Shown here one piece after another: positions 43,070-50,438 of a stretch of DNA of 50,438 nt (position 1 is the stretch's first letter; every line of letters begins with the position of its first letter). The position numbers and the translations under genes are program-made. This DNA is from JAMQPK01 sp035937795 (GTDB lineage: Bacteria > Acidobacteriota > Vicinamibacteria > Vicinamibacterales > JAMQPK01). Below the pieces are notes generated by a model. It was not told the origin of the DNA and did not search any database. It was given only the letters and a program-made list of their open reading frames with translations. Where the stretch lies: positions 1 through 50,438 of the forward strand of contig DASZHO010000015.1 of the NCBI GenBank assembly GCA_035937795.1, in the 5' to 3' direction.

Positions 43070-43773
43070 CAAATGTCAAGCCCCGTAAACGGGGCCGCCC
43101 TTCGGGCCAGACCGCTCAAGGGGCAGCAGCGAGAGAACGCCTGTATTCCATCGCAATTCGACTGATCGCGGAGCGTGGATACGAGGCGACGACCCTTCGA
43201 GATATTGCGAGAGAGGCGAACGTAAGTGTGGGGTTGCTTTATCGGTACTTTCCGAGCAAGCAGGCGGTCATCATTGCCCTCTACGACGAGCTTTCGGCCG
43301 AGTTCGCCAAGCGAGCGGCGAGTATGGAAACGGGCAAGTGGCGCGATCGTTTCCTGTTCACGCTTCAGACGAGCCTTGATGTGCTGCAGCCGCACCGCGT
43401 CACTCTGCGCGCGCTCATTCCGGTCCTCATCGGCGACCCGGATGACGGCGTGTTCGCAGCAGGGACGGCGTTCTCGCGACAGCGCGTCCAGCACGTGTTC
43501 GAGGAAGCGATTACCCGATCGGCGGACGCCCCGAAGTCGGCGCTGGGCGAGGCACTCGGAAGTCTTCTGTATCTCGTGCACCTTGCGGTGTTGTTGTGGT
43601 GGCTGCTCGACAAGACACCGAAGCAGCGGGCGACCGTCGCGCTCGTCAAGTTGACGAATCAGATGCTGCCGTCCGCGGCGCTCACGCTTCGGCTGCCGCC
43701 TGTTCGGCGCTTCGTCCTGACGATGGACGAACTGATACGTGAAGGACTGATTGGCAGTCCTGTCGCAGCCTGA
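43060..43773 (+). CDS. TetR/AcrR family transcriptional regulator
   Basis: 237 aa from ATG 43060; GTG 43054 in the same frame would lie inside the palindrome. N-terminal helix-turn-helix: ARERLYSIAIRLIAERGYEATTLRDIAREANVSVGLLYRYFPSKQAVIIALYDEL. The C-terminal ligand-binding part is family-typical but gives no hint of ligand. Placed at the head of the DUF1990 and DUF4166 operon and divergent from DCC; it probably controls both. Confidence 0.92.
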   Translation: MFTTNVKPRKRGRPSGQTAQGAAARERLYSIAIRLIAERGYEATTLRDIAREANVSVGLLYRYFPSKQAVIIALYDELSAEFAKRAASMETGKWRDRFLFTLQTSLDVLQPHRVTLRALIPVLIGDPDDGVFAAGTAFSRQRVQHVFEEAITRSADAPKSALGEALGSLLYLVHLAVLLWWLLDKTPKQRATVALVKLTNQMLPSAALTLRLPPVRRFVLTMDELIREGLIGSPVAA

Positions 43774-43782
43774 GGCACCGGG

Positions 43783-44370
43783 ATGTTCCTCACGCGACGC
43801 CCATCGGCGGCTGTCATCGAAGGGTTTCTCGATGCCTCTCGCGATCTTCCGCTGTCATACAAGCCAGTCGGGATCGTTCGTCACGCAGCTATCGACGGTC
43901 GGTTCGATGAGCAAGTTGTGGTGATTGGGCACGGCGACGAAGATTTCGAGCGCGCACGCGCTGCGCTGACGGATTGGAAACAGTTCGACATTGGGTGGGT
44001 CGAGACGTTTCCCGAAGGGGCACCGATCGTAGCCGGCACCGTGGTGGCAGTCTTGATTCGGCACTTCGGATTCTGGTCGTTGAACGGCTGTCGAGTCGTC
44101 TATCCAGCGGACTCTTGGAAAGACGAGCGTCATGTCGGCTTCGCGTACGGAACGCTTACGAATCACGCTGAGAGCGGCGAAGAGCTGTTCGAAGTGTTTA
44201 CCGATCCGCAGTGCGGCAACGTTCTGTACAGGATCCGCGCGATGTCCTGGCCGCAGGCAACGCTCGCGCGCGTAGGGCAACCGATCGTACGCGCGCTCCA
44301 GGCTCGGTTTCGCAGGGACTCTGTCGCGGCAATGAAACGAGCGACGTCCTCCGGCAGAGTCCGATTATGA
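43783..44370 (+). CDS. DUF1990 family protein
   Basis: 195 aa. SYKPVGIVRHA...VVVIGHGDEDFERARAALTDWKQFDIGWVETFPEGAPIVAGT and GFAYGTLTNHAESGEELFEV match DUF1990. Function unknown; the fold is SRPBCC-related in some predictions. It follows the TetR stop by 9 bp and overlaps the next gene by 4 bp, hence cotranscription. Confidence 0.85.
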   Translation: MFLTRRPSAAVIEGFLDASRDLPLSYKPVGIVRHAAIDGRFDEQVVVIGHGDEDFERARAALTDWKQFDIGWVETFPEGAPIVAGTVVAVLIRHFGFWSLNGCRVVYPADSWKDERHVGFAYGTLTNHAESGEELFEVFTDPQCGNVLYRIRAMSWPQATLARVGQPIVRALQARFRRDSVAAMKRATSSGRVRL

Positions 44371-45275
44371 GCGTCTACGTCGAGATTCTCCTTCGCGCTC
44401 CCTTCGAGGCGATCTGGTCTCACACGCAAACACCCGGTCTGCACGAGCGCTGGGATCTGCGTTTCTCTCAAATCGACTATCTGCCGAAAACTGGTCCCGA
44501 CGCGCCGCAGCGATTCCGGTACACGACTCGGATGGGGTTCGGCCTTCACATCAGCGGTCAGGGCGAGACGCTGGGACAACGTGACTTGGCAGATGGCACT
44601 GCCACCTCGGCTCTGAAGTTCGGCTCCGATGAGCCGCTTTCCATCATTCGCGAGGGCAGTGGTTACTGGAAGTATATTCCGACAATCGAGGGTGTTCGCT
44701 TCCTCACCTGGTACGACTACCGAACCCGGTTCGGTGCTGCGGGCGCGCTTTGCGATCGACTCGTCTTTCGTCCCCTGATCGGTTGGGCGACAGCCTGGAG
44801 CTTCGATCGTCTGCGGCTGTGGCTCGAGGAGCGGGTCGAACCCGCGCTCGCGCTCCGGAACGCGGTCATCCACTTCGTCGCTCGCGTGGCGCTGTCGGGC
44901 ATCTTCGCCTATCAGGGTCTCGTTCCCAAACTGATTGTCCGACACTGGGACGAACTTTCGATGCTACGCGCCGCAGGAATTCCCGCGACGTTCACGGCAG
45001 CAGTTCTCTCGGCGCTTGGAATCGCCGAAATCGCGCTCGCCGTCGCCTTGCTCGTTTCATGGTCTCGATCTTGGCCCGCCTGGATTTGCGCAATCGCGAT
45101 GCCGATCGCAACGACGATGGTCGCGCTCCATTCGCCGATGTTCTTCAAAGCCGCCTTCAACCCCTTCTCGTTGAATCTGGCCGTAGCGGCTCTGGCAGCC
45201 ATCGATCTCATCGTTCTACCGGGCGTACCGTCGGCAGCTCGTTGTTTGCGACGTGCCCGCTCGGAGAAACCATGA
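44367..45275 (+). CDS. SRPBCC protein fused to DoxX-like membrane domain
   Basis: 302 aa. The N-terminal about 150 residues are an SRPBCC-like cavity (VEILLRAPFEAIWSHTQTPGLHERWDLRFSQIDYL). The C-terminal part has four hydrophobic segments, starting near FVARVALSGIFAYQGLVPKLI, of DoxX-like type. This domain pairing is seen with epimerases of TIGR01777 type. Start ATG overlaps the DUF1990 stop (ATGA), and its stop overlaps the DUF4166 start. Confidence 0.82.
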   Translation: MSVYVEILLRAPFEAIWSHTQTPGLHERWDLRFSQIDYLPKTGPDAPQRFRYTTRMGFGLHISGQGETLGQRDLADGTATSALKFGSDEPLSIIREGSGYWKYIPTIEGVRFLTWYDYRTRFGAAGALCDRLVFRPLIGWATAWSFDRLRLWLEERVEPALALRNAVIHFVARVALSGIFAYQGLVPKLIVRHWDELSMLRAAGIPATFTAAVLSALGIAEIALAVALLVSWSRSWPAWICAIAMPIATTMVALHSPMFFKAAFNPFSLNLAVAALAAIDLIVLPGVPSAARCLRRARSEKP

Positions 45276-45949
45276 CTTCAATCTATCAGCGCGCGCTCGG
45301 CGACGATTTCTTCCGCTTGCATCCGCAGGTTCAACGACGCTTTGGGTTCTCAAGCGCTGACGGTATTGCCGCGATCGGCACAGGTGTTATGGATGAGATC
45401 TGGAAGGGCCCGTTCTACACCGAACCCTTTCTCCATATCGGCAGCTGGCGCCGAATCATGTTTCCGGAGACCGGACAGAGGATTCCATTCACGATTGAGA
45501 ACTACGCGTTTCTCGATCAGTTCGGACGCGAGACGGTTTCTTGGATTCGCACCTTCAAATCACGCCGTACGCGTCGATTCGACGCGTACATGATCTACAG
45601 CGATGCCCGACGCCGGATCGTGGACTATCTCGGGTCGCACGAACACTTGGCCGTTGACATCGAATTGTCAATAGATGACGAGGGTGGTCTCCGACTGCGT
45701 TCCGGTGCGCAACGCTTTTACGAGGGCGTGATCGGCTTCAGCTTTCCGATGCTGTTTAGCGGGGTGGCTGATGTGCGGGAGTGGTACGACGACCGCGCGC
45801 GGTGTTTCCGAATCATCGTTGACGTCCGCAACCGAGTATGGGGTCGATTGTTCGGCTATCGCGGTAGCTTCACCGTCGAGTGGCGGCAAGTTGTGCCCGG
45901 GCAGATTCCAAGCCACATCATGCCGCTGCGTCAGGAACGGCGAGATTAG
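45272..45949 (+). CDS. DUF4166 domain protein
   Basis: 225 aa. LGDDFFRLHPQVQRRFGF at the N-terminus and FYEGVIGFSFPMLFSGVADVREWYDD later match DUF4166, often found with TIGR01777 epimerases and DoxX-like proteins. Function unknown. ATGA overlap with the preceding gene. Last gene of the operon. Confidence 0.82.
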   Translation: MTSIYQRALGDDFFRLHPQVQRRFGFSSADGIAAIGTGVMDEIWKGPFYTEPFLHIGSWRRIMFPETGQRIPFTIENYAFLDQFGRETVSWIRTFKSRRTRRFDAYMIYSDARRRIVDYLGSHEHLAVDIELSIDDEGGLRLRSGAQRFYEGVIGFSFPMLFSGVADVREWYDDRARCFRIIVDVRNRVWGRLFGYRGSFTVEWRQVVPGQIPSHIMPLRQERRD

Positions 45950-46107
45950 GACCCCACCCTTGCGTGATTATGCAGACCCCGCCGTAACGCGACATGACGA
46001 AGGTCCGGGCTATCTTGCGCTATGCTGCGATGAGACGGGGAGATGGAATAGGTAGGCCGGTCTAGGCGGCACGGCTCCGACCGGTCTTAATCTCAAGAGG
46101 AATATCG

Positions 46108-46674
46108 ATGGCCAAATGGGTGTTCGAGCCAGGCCATACCGCCGCGGAGTTCCGAGCCCGGCACATGATGGTCACTAACGTCCGTGGTGCCTTCAAGAAC
46201 GTGCATGGCACTTTGGACTTCGACCCCGAGAATCCCCGCTTATCCGCTGTGCAGGCAACAATCGACGCCGCAGGCATTTGGACTGGAGAACCTCAACGCG
46301 ACGCTCATCTGCGCAGCGCTGACTTCCTCGACGTTGAGAACCATCCACACATCACCTTCAGAGGCGATCAGGTGGAGCTGAGCGGTGAGCACGATTATGC
46401 CGTCACTGGCGAGCTCACAATCCGGGGCGTCGCCCGGTCCGTCTCTCTCAGGGTCAGCTACCTCGGTCACTGGCAAACGCCCTGGTGGGAAGAGGAAGAC
46501 GGAAAGTGGGTCGACAAGGGGCCGAGGTTGCGTGCGGGCTTTCTCGCGACGACAGAGATCAATCGTCATGACTTCGGTGTGCGGTGGAACGACACGATGG
46601 ACAAGGGCGGCGTGGTGGTCGGTGACACAGTGTGGATCACGATCGATGTCGAGGCGGTTTGGCAGAGTGCTTGA
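46108..46674 (+). CDS. YceI family protein
   Basis: 188 aa without a signal peptide. MAKWVFEPGHTAAEFRARHMMVTNVRGAFKNVHGTLDFDPENP is the start of the YceI lipocalin-like barrel, and GELTIRGVARSVSLRV matches its later strand. These bind isoprenoid-like lipids. AGAGGA precedes the start. Followed by repeat R4. Confidence 0.92.
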   Translation: MAKWVFEPGHTAAEFRARHMMVTNVRGAFKNVHGTLDFDPENPRLSAVQATIDAAGIWTGEPQRDAHLRSADFLDVENHPHITFRGDQVELSGEHDYAVTGELTIRGVARSVSLRVSYLGHWQTPWWEEEDGKWVDKGPRLRAGFLATTEINRHDFGVRWNDTMDKGGVVVGDTVWITIDVEAVWQSA

Positions 46675-46734
46675 CACATTCCCGTCGCGCGTCGCGGGAG
46701 CGCAGGGTAAGACTTGCCTCAACCATTCAGTCGT

Positions 46735-46765
46735 CCGGTTCCAACTGGTGAAAATCTGGGCCACC
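46735..46765 (-). repeat. Dispersed repeat copy R4
   Basis: Fourth copy. Core nearly identical to R1 and R2; flank shared with R3. The minus-strand reading is VAQIFTSWNRTTEWL. It follows the stop of the YceI gene and is about 8.7 kb from R3. Confidence 0.55.
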
Positions 46766-46855
46766 GGGATAGCGGCCGATCTCCACAGAGCTTGCCGGTT
46801 CCGGTAGGTCTGACTCCACTACAATGAGTGCGCCGGGCTCTTCTGGAGCTGTCCC

Positions 46856-49576
46856 ATGGCCCTCAATGCCGGCGCTCGCCTCGGCCCGTACGAAATCCTC
46901 TCTGCCCTTGGCGCGGGCGGAATGGGCGAGGTCTACAAGGCCCGCGACACGCGGCTGGATCGCAGCGTCGCGATCAAAGTTCTCGCACCAGAGATCGCCG
47001 GCGACCCAGACCTGCGCGCGCGGTTCGAACGCGAGGCGCGCGCCGTCGCAGCGCTCGACCACACGCACATCTGCGGCATTTACGATGTCGGCGAAGCCAA
47101 CGGCACGCACTTCATCGTCATGCCCTATCTCGACGGACAGACGCTCGCCGCGCGACTGGAGCGAGGTCCGCTCCCGCTGGACCAGACACTGAAAATCGCC
47201 GTGGAAGTGGCCGACGCGCTCGACAAGGCGCACCGCCATGGAATCACCCACCGCGACCTCAAACCCGCCAACATCATGCTGGTGCGTAAGGGCGGACCTT
47301 CAGGTCCTCCCGACGCCAAGCTGCTCGACTTCGGCCTCGCGAAGCTGCGCGGGTCCGCGGCGCCGATCTCGATGTCGGGGATGACACGCCTCACCAGCGC
47401 CACGTCGAACACGGCGCACGGAACGATCCTCGGGACCGTGCACTACATGGCGCCGGAACAGGTCGAAGGCCGCGACGCCGACGCGCGCACCGACATCTGG
47501 GGGCTCGGCGTGGTCATCTACGAAATGGTGACCGGGAAGCGACCATTCGAGGGCAAGTCCCCGGCGAGCATCATCGGCGCAATTCTCAAGGATGTGCCGC
47601 CGCCGATGGCGTCGCGCGACCGGCTTGTGCCGCCGACACTCGATCACATCGTCAGCCGGTGTCTCGCCAAAGATCCGGACGATCGCTGGCAGTCGGCGCG
47701 TGATGTGATGCTCGAGCTCCAATCGGTGCGCGACCCGACTGCGCATGCACGCGATGCGACGATCGCACCGACTCGATTGCGATGGCCACTTCTTATCGCG
47801 GCCTGCCTCGCAGGTCTCGCGTGTGGCGCATTTGTCGTCTGGCTGGCCGGCCGATCTGAAACCCGAGCGAGCGGCACGCCGGTCATCGAGCATGCGGCGC
47901 GTGTTACCCACCAACCCGGTTTCTCCGAATGGCCCACCTGGTCGCCCGACGGCAAGCTCTTCGCGTTTACCTCGAACCGAGACGGCAACTTCGAAATCTA
48001 CGTGCGCCGCGTCGAAGGCGGGCAGGAGGTCAACGTGACCAACAGCCCGGCTGATGACGTACAGCCGGCGTTTTCTCCGGATGGGACGTCCATCGTGTTC
48101 GTCTCGACACGCTCATCGCGTACCGGCCTCATCAAGGTTGGCAGCGTCATTGGATTCTACACGCGGACCTATGGCGGCGACATCTGGGTGACGCCCGCGC
48201 TGGGCGGCCAGGCGCGGCGTCTGGCCGAAAACGGCAACTTTCCGGTCTGGAACCCGAACGGCCGGACAGTGCTTTACGTCACGGGCCGCGAGGACCGCCG
48301 GGAGATCTTCGAGGTGTCGATCGATGGAGGCCGGCCGACTCCGATTCTGCCCGCTACTATGGCCCGGTGGGACATTGTCCGCCTGGCGTACTCACCGAAC
48401 GCTCGTTGGATCACGTTTGAGACCGCCGATCGAGAAGTGTTCGCGATGCCAGCTGGTGGAGGCGCACCGACAGAGCTTCTGCGCGGGAGCAGCCACGTCT
48501 GGGACCCGAGTGGCCGACGCGTCTACTACGTCAACCAGGAAGCTGGTGAGGGCACTCGGGTCGAAGCGGCCGACCTTCAGGAAGGCGCGAGTGGTCCGGC
48601 GGTCGCGCGCGTCACGATTGCGGGCGTCAGCACCGGAACGCTGAAGGATCTAGCGATGGCGTCGGATCGACAGCATCTCCTGGCGGCAGGAGTCGAAGAA
48701 TCGATGAACCTGACTCGCGTGCCTCTGACCGCCGGTGGCGGCGACGTCGCCGGCGCGGAGGAGGAGCTGAGCAGCGGCCAGGTGCGGGATCAATATCCGA
48801 CCGTTTCTCCTGACGGACGACGGATCGCCGTTGGCAGCAACCGTATCGACCAGCAAGAACTGTGGATCGTCGACGTAGCGTCGCGGCGCTGGGAACGGGT
48901 TCAGATGCCGACGGGCCCAAATGCATGGACTACCCTGGCTTGCTGGTCCCACGACAACCAGCACCTGGTCGCGCGGAGACTCTTCCTGAACGGAACAAGC
49001 GCCTACTGGCTCGTCGCGCTCGATGGAAGCTCGGCGGAACAACTGCTGCCGCCCAGGGAAGCAGTTAGCGGCGGGTTTGCGTGTAATTTTTCACCCGACA
49101 ACGCCCGCCTGGTGGTCACGCATCGCGTCGGCGAATTCAGTCAACTATTCGTGCTCGATCCCGCTACGCGCCGCGAGCAGCAGCTGACCACGTCGCCTTC
49201 GCACAAGTATGAGGCGTCGTGGTCGCCCGACGGCCGCTGGCTGGCGTTTGCAGCCAGCACCGCCGGTGCGATGCAGGTCTGGAGAATTCCTGCGGCTGGC
49301 GGCCCTGCCAGCGAGGAGCAGCAGCTGACCACCGGCTTCGAGCGGATGTTTCACCCCTTCTATTCGCCGGACGGGCGATGGCTGTACGTGCAGCCGAGTC
49401 ATCGGAACATCCAGCGGATGCCAGCGGACGGCGGACCGCTGCGGCCGGTCACTCATTTTCCAGAATCAGGTTTGTTCCTGGAGGAGCCGACCATCTCGCC
49501 GGACGGCCGGTGGCTTGTGTACAACCGTGGCAAAGGTGGATCGTCGCTCTGGATGCTGACGCTCGGGACATCGTGA
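46856..49576 (+). CDS. Ser/Thr protein kinase with TolB-like propeller
   Basis: 906 aa. Kinase domain about 9-275: glycine loop GAGGMGEVYKA, catalytic Lys41, HRDLKPANI with Asp134, and DFG at 158-160. A membrane segment lies about 308-331 (LLIAACLAGLACGAFVVWLAG). The outer part has repeated WSPDG/FSPDG motifs (PTWSPDGKLFAF, PAFSPDGTSIVF, PTVSPDGRRIAV, ASWSPDGRWLAF, PTISPDGRWLVY), a PD40/TolB-like beta-propeller. This receptor-kinase layout is frequent in Acidobacteria. It would sense an external ligand and phosphorylate cytoplasmic proteins. Confidence 0.94.
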   Translation: MALNAGARLGPYEILSALGAGGMGEVYKARDTRLDRSVAIKVLAPEIAGDPDLRARFEREARAVAALDHTHICGIYDVGEANGTHFIVMPYLDGQTLAARLERGPLPLDQTLKIAVEVADALDKAHRHGITHRDLKPANIMLVRKGGPSGPPDAKLLDFGLAKLRGSAAPISMSGMTRLTSATSNTAHGTILGTVHYMAPEQVEGRDADARTDIWGLGVVIYEMVTGKRPFEGKSPASIIGAILKDVPPPMASRDRLVPPTLDHIVSRCLAKDPDDRWQSARDVMLELQSVRDPTAHARDATIAPTRLRWPLLIAACLAGLACGAFVVWLAGRSETRASGTPVIEHAARVTHQPGFSEWPTWSPDGKLFAFTSNRDGNFEIYVRRVEGGQEVNVTNSPADDVQPAFSPDGTSIVFVSTRSSRTGLIKVGSVIGFYTRTYGGDIWVTPALGGQARRLAENGNFPVWNPNGRTVLYVTGREDRREIFEVSIDGGRPTPILPATMARWDIVRLAYSPNARWITFETADREVFAMPAGGGAPTELLRGSSHVWDPSGRRVYYVNQEAGEGTRVEAADLQEGASGPAVARVTIAGVSTGTLKDLAMASDRQHLLAAGVEESMNLTRVPLTAGGGDVAGAEEELSSGQVRDQYPTVSPDGRRIAVGSNRIDQQELWIVDVASRRWERVQMPTGPNAWTTLACWSHDNQHLVARRLFLNGTSAYWLVALDGSSAEQLLPPREAVSGGFACNFSPDNARLVVTHRVGEFSQLFVLDPATRREQQLTTSPSHKYEASWSPDGRWLAFAASTAGAMQVWRIPAAGGPASEEQQLTTGFERMFHPFYSPDGRWLYVQPSHRNIQRMPADGGPLRPVTHFPESGLFLEEPTISPDGRWLVYNRGKGGSSLWMLTLGTS

Positions 49577-49913
49577 TGAACCGGCTGCATATCAGCCAGG
49601 TGCTGAGAACCCTCGCGCTGGTTGGACGAGCATCAGCCGACCCAGTGTCCACGGCTGGGTCTACATTGAAGTCGAAGTCTGCCTGAGAGCTTCAAGGCGC
49701 CGCCACCACTGCACGAAGTGGCTCGCAACACATTGCGACGCGGCGGCCTATGTGTCATCTATCCTGCGTGTGTCGCCGCTTGTTGGGGGTAAGACGGATG
49801 GCCAAGAGGATCTTCAAGTCGAGTTCTTCTTCTGTTGACAGCGTCGCAAGATATCCTCAAGATCTCCCTCGTATTGCCTTCCATCTCGTGCGTGACACGC
49901 CTCGGAGGACATT
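49577..49913. other. Intergenic stretch with candidate promoter
   Basis: 337 bp. A TTGACA hexamer at 49835-49840 is followed 17 bp later by CAAGAT, a weak promoter for the receptor gene. Otherwise no gene is seen. Confidence 0.35.
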
Positions 49914-50438
49914 ATGAAAACCATCCTTGTGTGCGCGATCGTCGCCGCGGCGGCTTTTTCGCTCGTAGTCGAATCTGCGTCTGGACAGACAACCAGTGGC
50001 CAGATCAGCGGCCAAGTCCTCGACCCAGGGAATCAACCAATTCCTCACGCGACGGTCACCCTGACCAACCAACTGACGAATGCGCAGCGCGTTGTCACCA
50101 CTGATGACTCAGGCGCCTTTGTGTTCGTCTCTGTGCAGCCCGGCACCTTCTCGATTTCCATCGCGGCCGAGGCGTTCAAGACGTTTACCAAACGAGATTT
50201 GATGCTGACGGCATCGGAACGGTTGTCGGCGGGGACCGTGCACATGGAAATCGGTGGGATCACCGAACAGGTTTCGGTTGTTGCCGAGGTCACGCCGGTG
50301 CAAACCGTCAGCGGGGAGCGTTCCGCGCTGATCGATGACAAGCAAATGGAAACATTGTTGGTCCCGGGTCGTAACTACGAAGATTTGAGCCGGATCCTTC
50401 CCGGAGTCGTTGCGACGGCTACCGTTGGACAGGACCAG
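49914..50438 (+). CDS. TonB-dependent receptor, Oar-like, partial
   Basis: First 175 aa; the gene runs off the window end. Signal peptide MKTILVCAIVAAAAFSLVVESASG, then a carboxypeptidase-regulatory-like domain (GQISGQVLDPGNQPIPHATVTLTNQLTNAQ...FSISIAAEAFKTF) and the start of the plug (ITEQVSVVAEVTPVQTVSGERSALIDDKQMETLLVPGRNYEDL). In Acidobacteria these outer-membrane proteins import or bind substrates. GGAGG 5 nt upstream fixes the start. Confidence 0.9.
   Translation, partial: MKTILVCAIVAAAAFSLVVESASGQTTSGQISGQVLDPGNQPIPHATVTLTNQLTNAQRVVTTDDSGAFVFVSVQPGTFSISIAAEAFKTFTKRDLMLTASERLSAGTVHMEIGGITEQVSVVAEVTPVQTVSGERSALIDDKQMETLLVPGRNYEDLSRILPGVVATATVGQDQ

Overview
The window is a high-GC bacterial chromosome segment, most consistent with an Acidobacteriota (Vicinamibacteria-like) genome. 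This is inferred from gene content: an Oar-like TonB-dependent receptor start, a Ser/Thr kinase fused to a TolB-like propeller, a secreted M13 peptidase, paired M16 peptidases and many lipoprotein or secreted enzymes. No rRNA, CRISPR array or complete transposon is visible. The only RNA gene found is tRNA-Ala(GGC) at 26015-26090.

Region 1 (1-24.3 kb) is a dense housekeeping block. A lectin-like secreted protein opens it. A cell-wall set follows: an M23 peptidase and an L,D-transpeptidase overlapping by ATGA, then an ICMT-like methyltransferase, a NamZ-type muramidase, a DinB-like protein and an AHSA1/SRPBCC protein chained by touching or overlapping start and stop codons. Next come pyruvate kinase, an O-methyltransferase coupled to an amidase, and a divergent holin-like/hydrolase pair sharing a CATG start. 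A minus-strand run holds an Mrp ATPase, a catalytic M16 peptidase, a non-catalytic M16 partner and a small membrane protein. Small zinc proteins follow, then a DUF488 protein and an AddAB-type helicase-nuclease pair coupled to a secreted protein of unknown function.

Region 2 (24.3-26.1 kb) has a DnaA-box-like cluster, a type II L-asparaginase and the tRNA.

Region 3 (26.1-39 kb) is accessory. It has an HNH nuclease with a zinc-ribbon partner, a broken Sll1717-family P-loop ATPase, a DUF4143 ATPase behind a perfect palindrome, a truncated exonuclease, and several small genes including DUF4926 and an unassigned overlapping pair. Three toxin-antitoxin loci (PemK/RHH, a truncated Doc with an AbrB-type antitoxin, Phd/VapC) lie around two secreted enzymes, an M13 peptidase and a gamma-glutamyltransferase. 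Three copies of a dispersed repeat lie here and a fourth at 46.7 kb. Each sits just after the stop of a plus-strand gene, and on the minus strand each reads as a conserved peptide, so they look like relics of a mobile-element gene.

Region 4 (39-50.4 kb) has a ComEA-like protein, FtsH and an NTF2-like lipoprotein. It also has a TetR-controlled cluster of poorly characterised families (DCC thioredoxin-like, DUF1990, SRPBCC/DoxX-like, DUF4166) with a decayed TIGR01777-type epimerase, then YceI, the kinase-propeller protein, and the start of a TonB-dependent receptor running off the end.

Several genes carry a TATAAT-like -10 box only 5-10 nt before the initiator ATG and no Shine-Dalgarno sequence, which suggests leaderless mRNAs. 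The best candidates for undescribed biology are the repeat family, the tiny overlapping pair at 33609-34123, the HNH/zinc-ribbon pair, and the DUF1990-DUF4166-DCC cluster.
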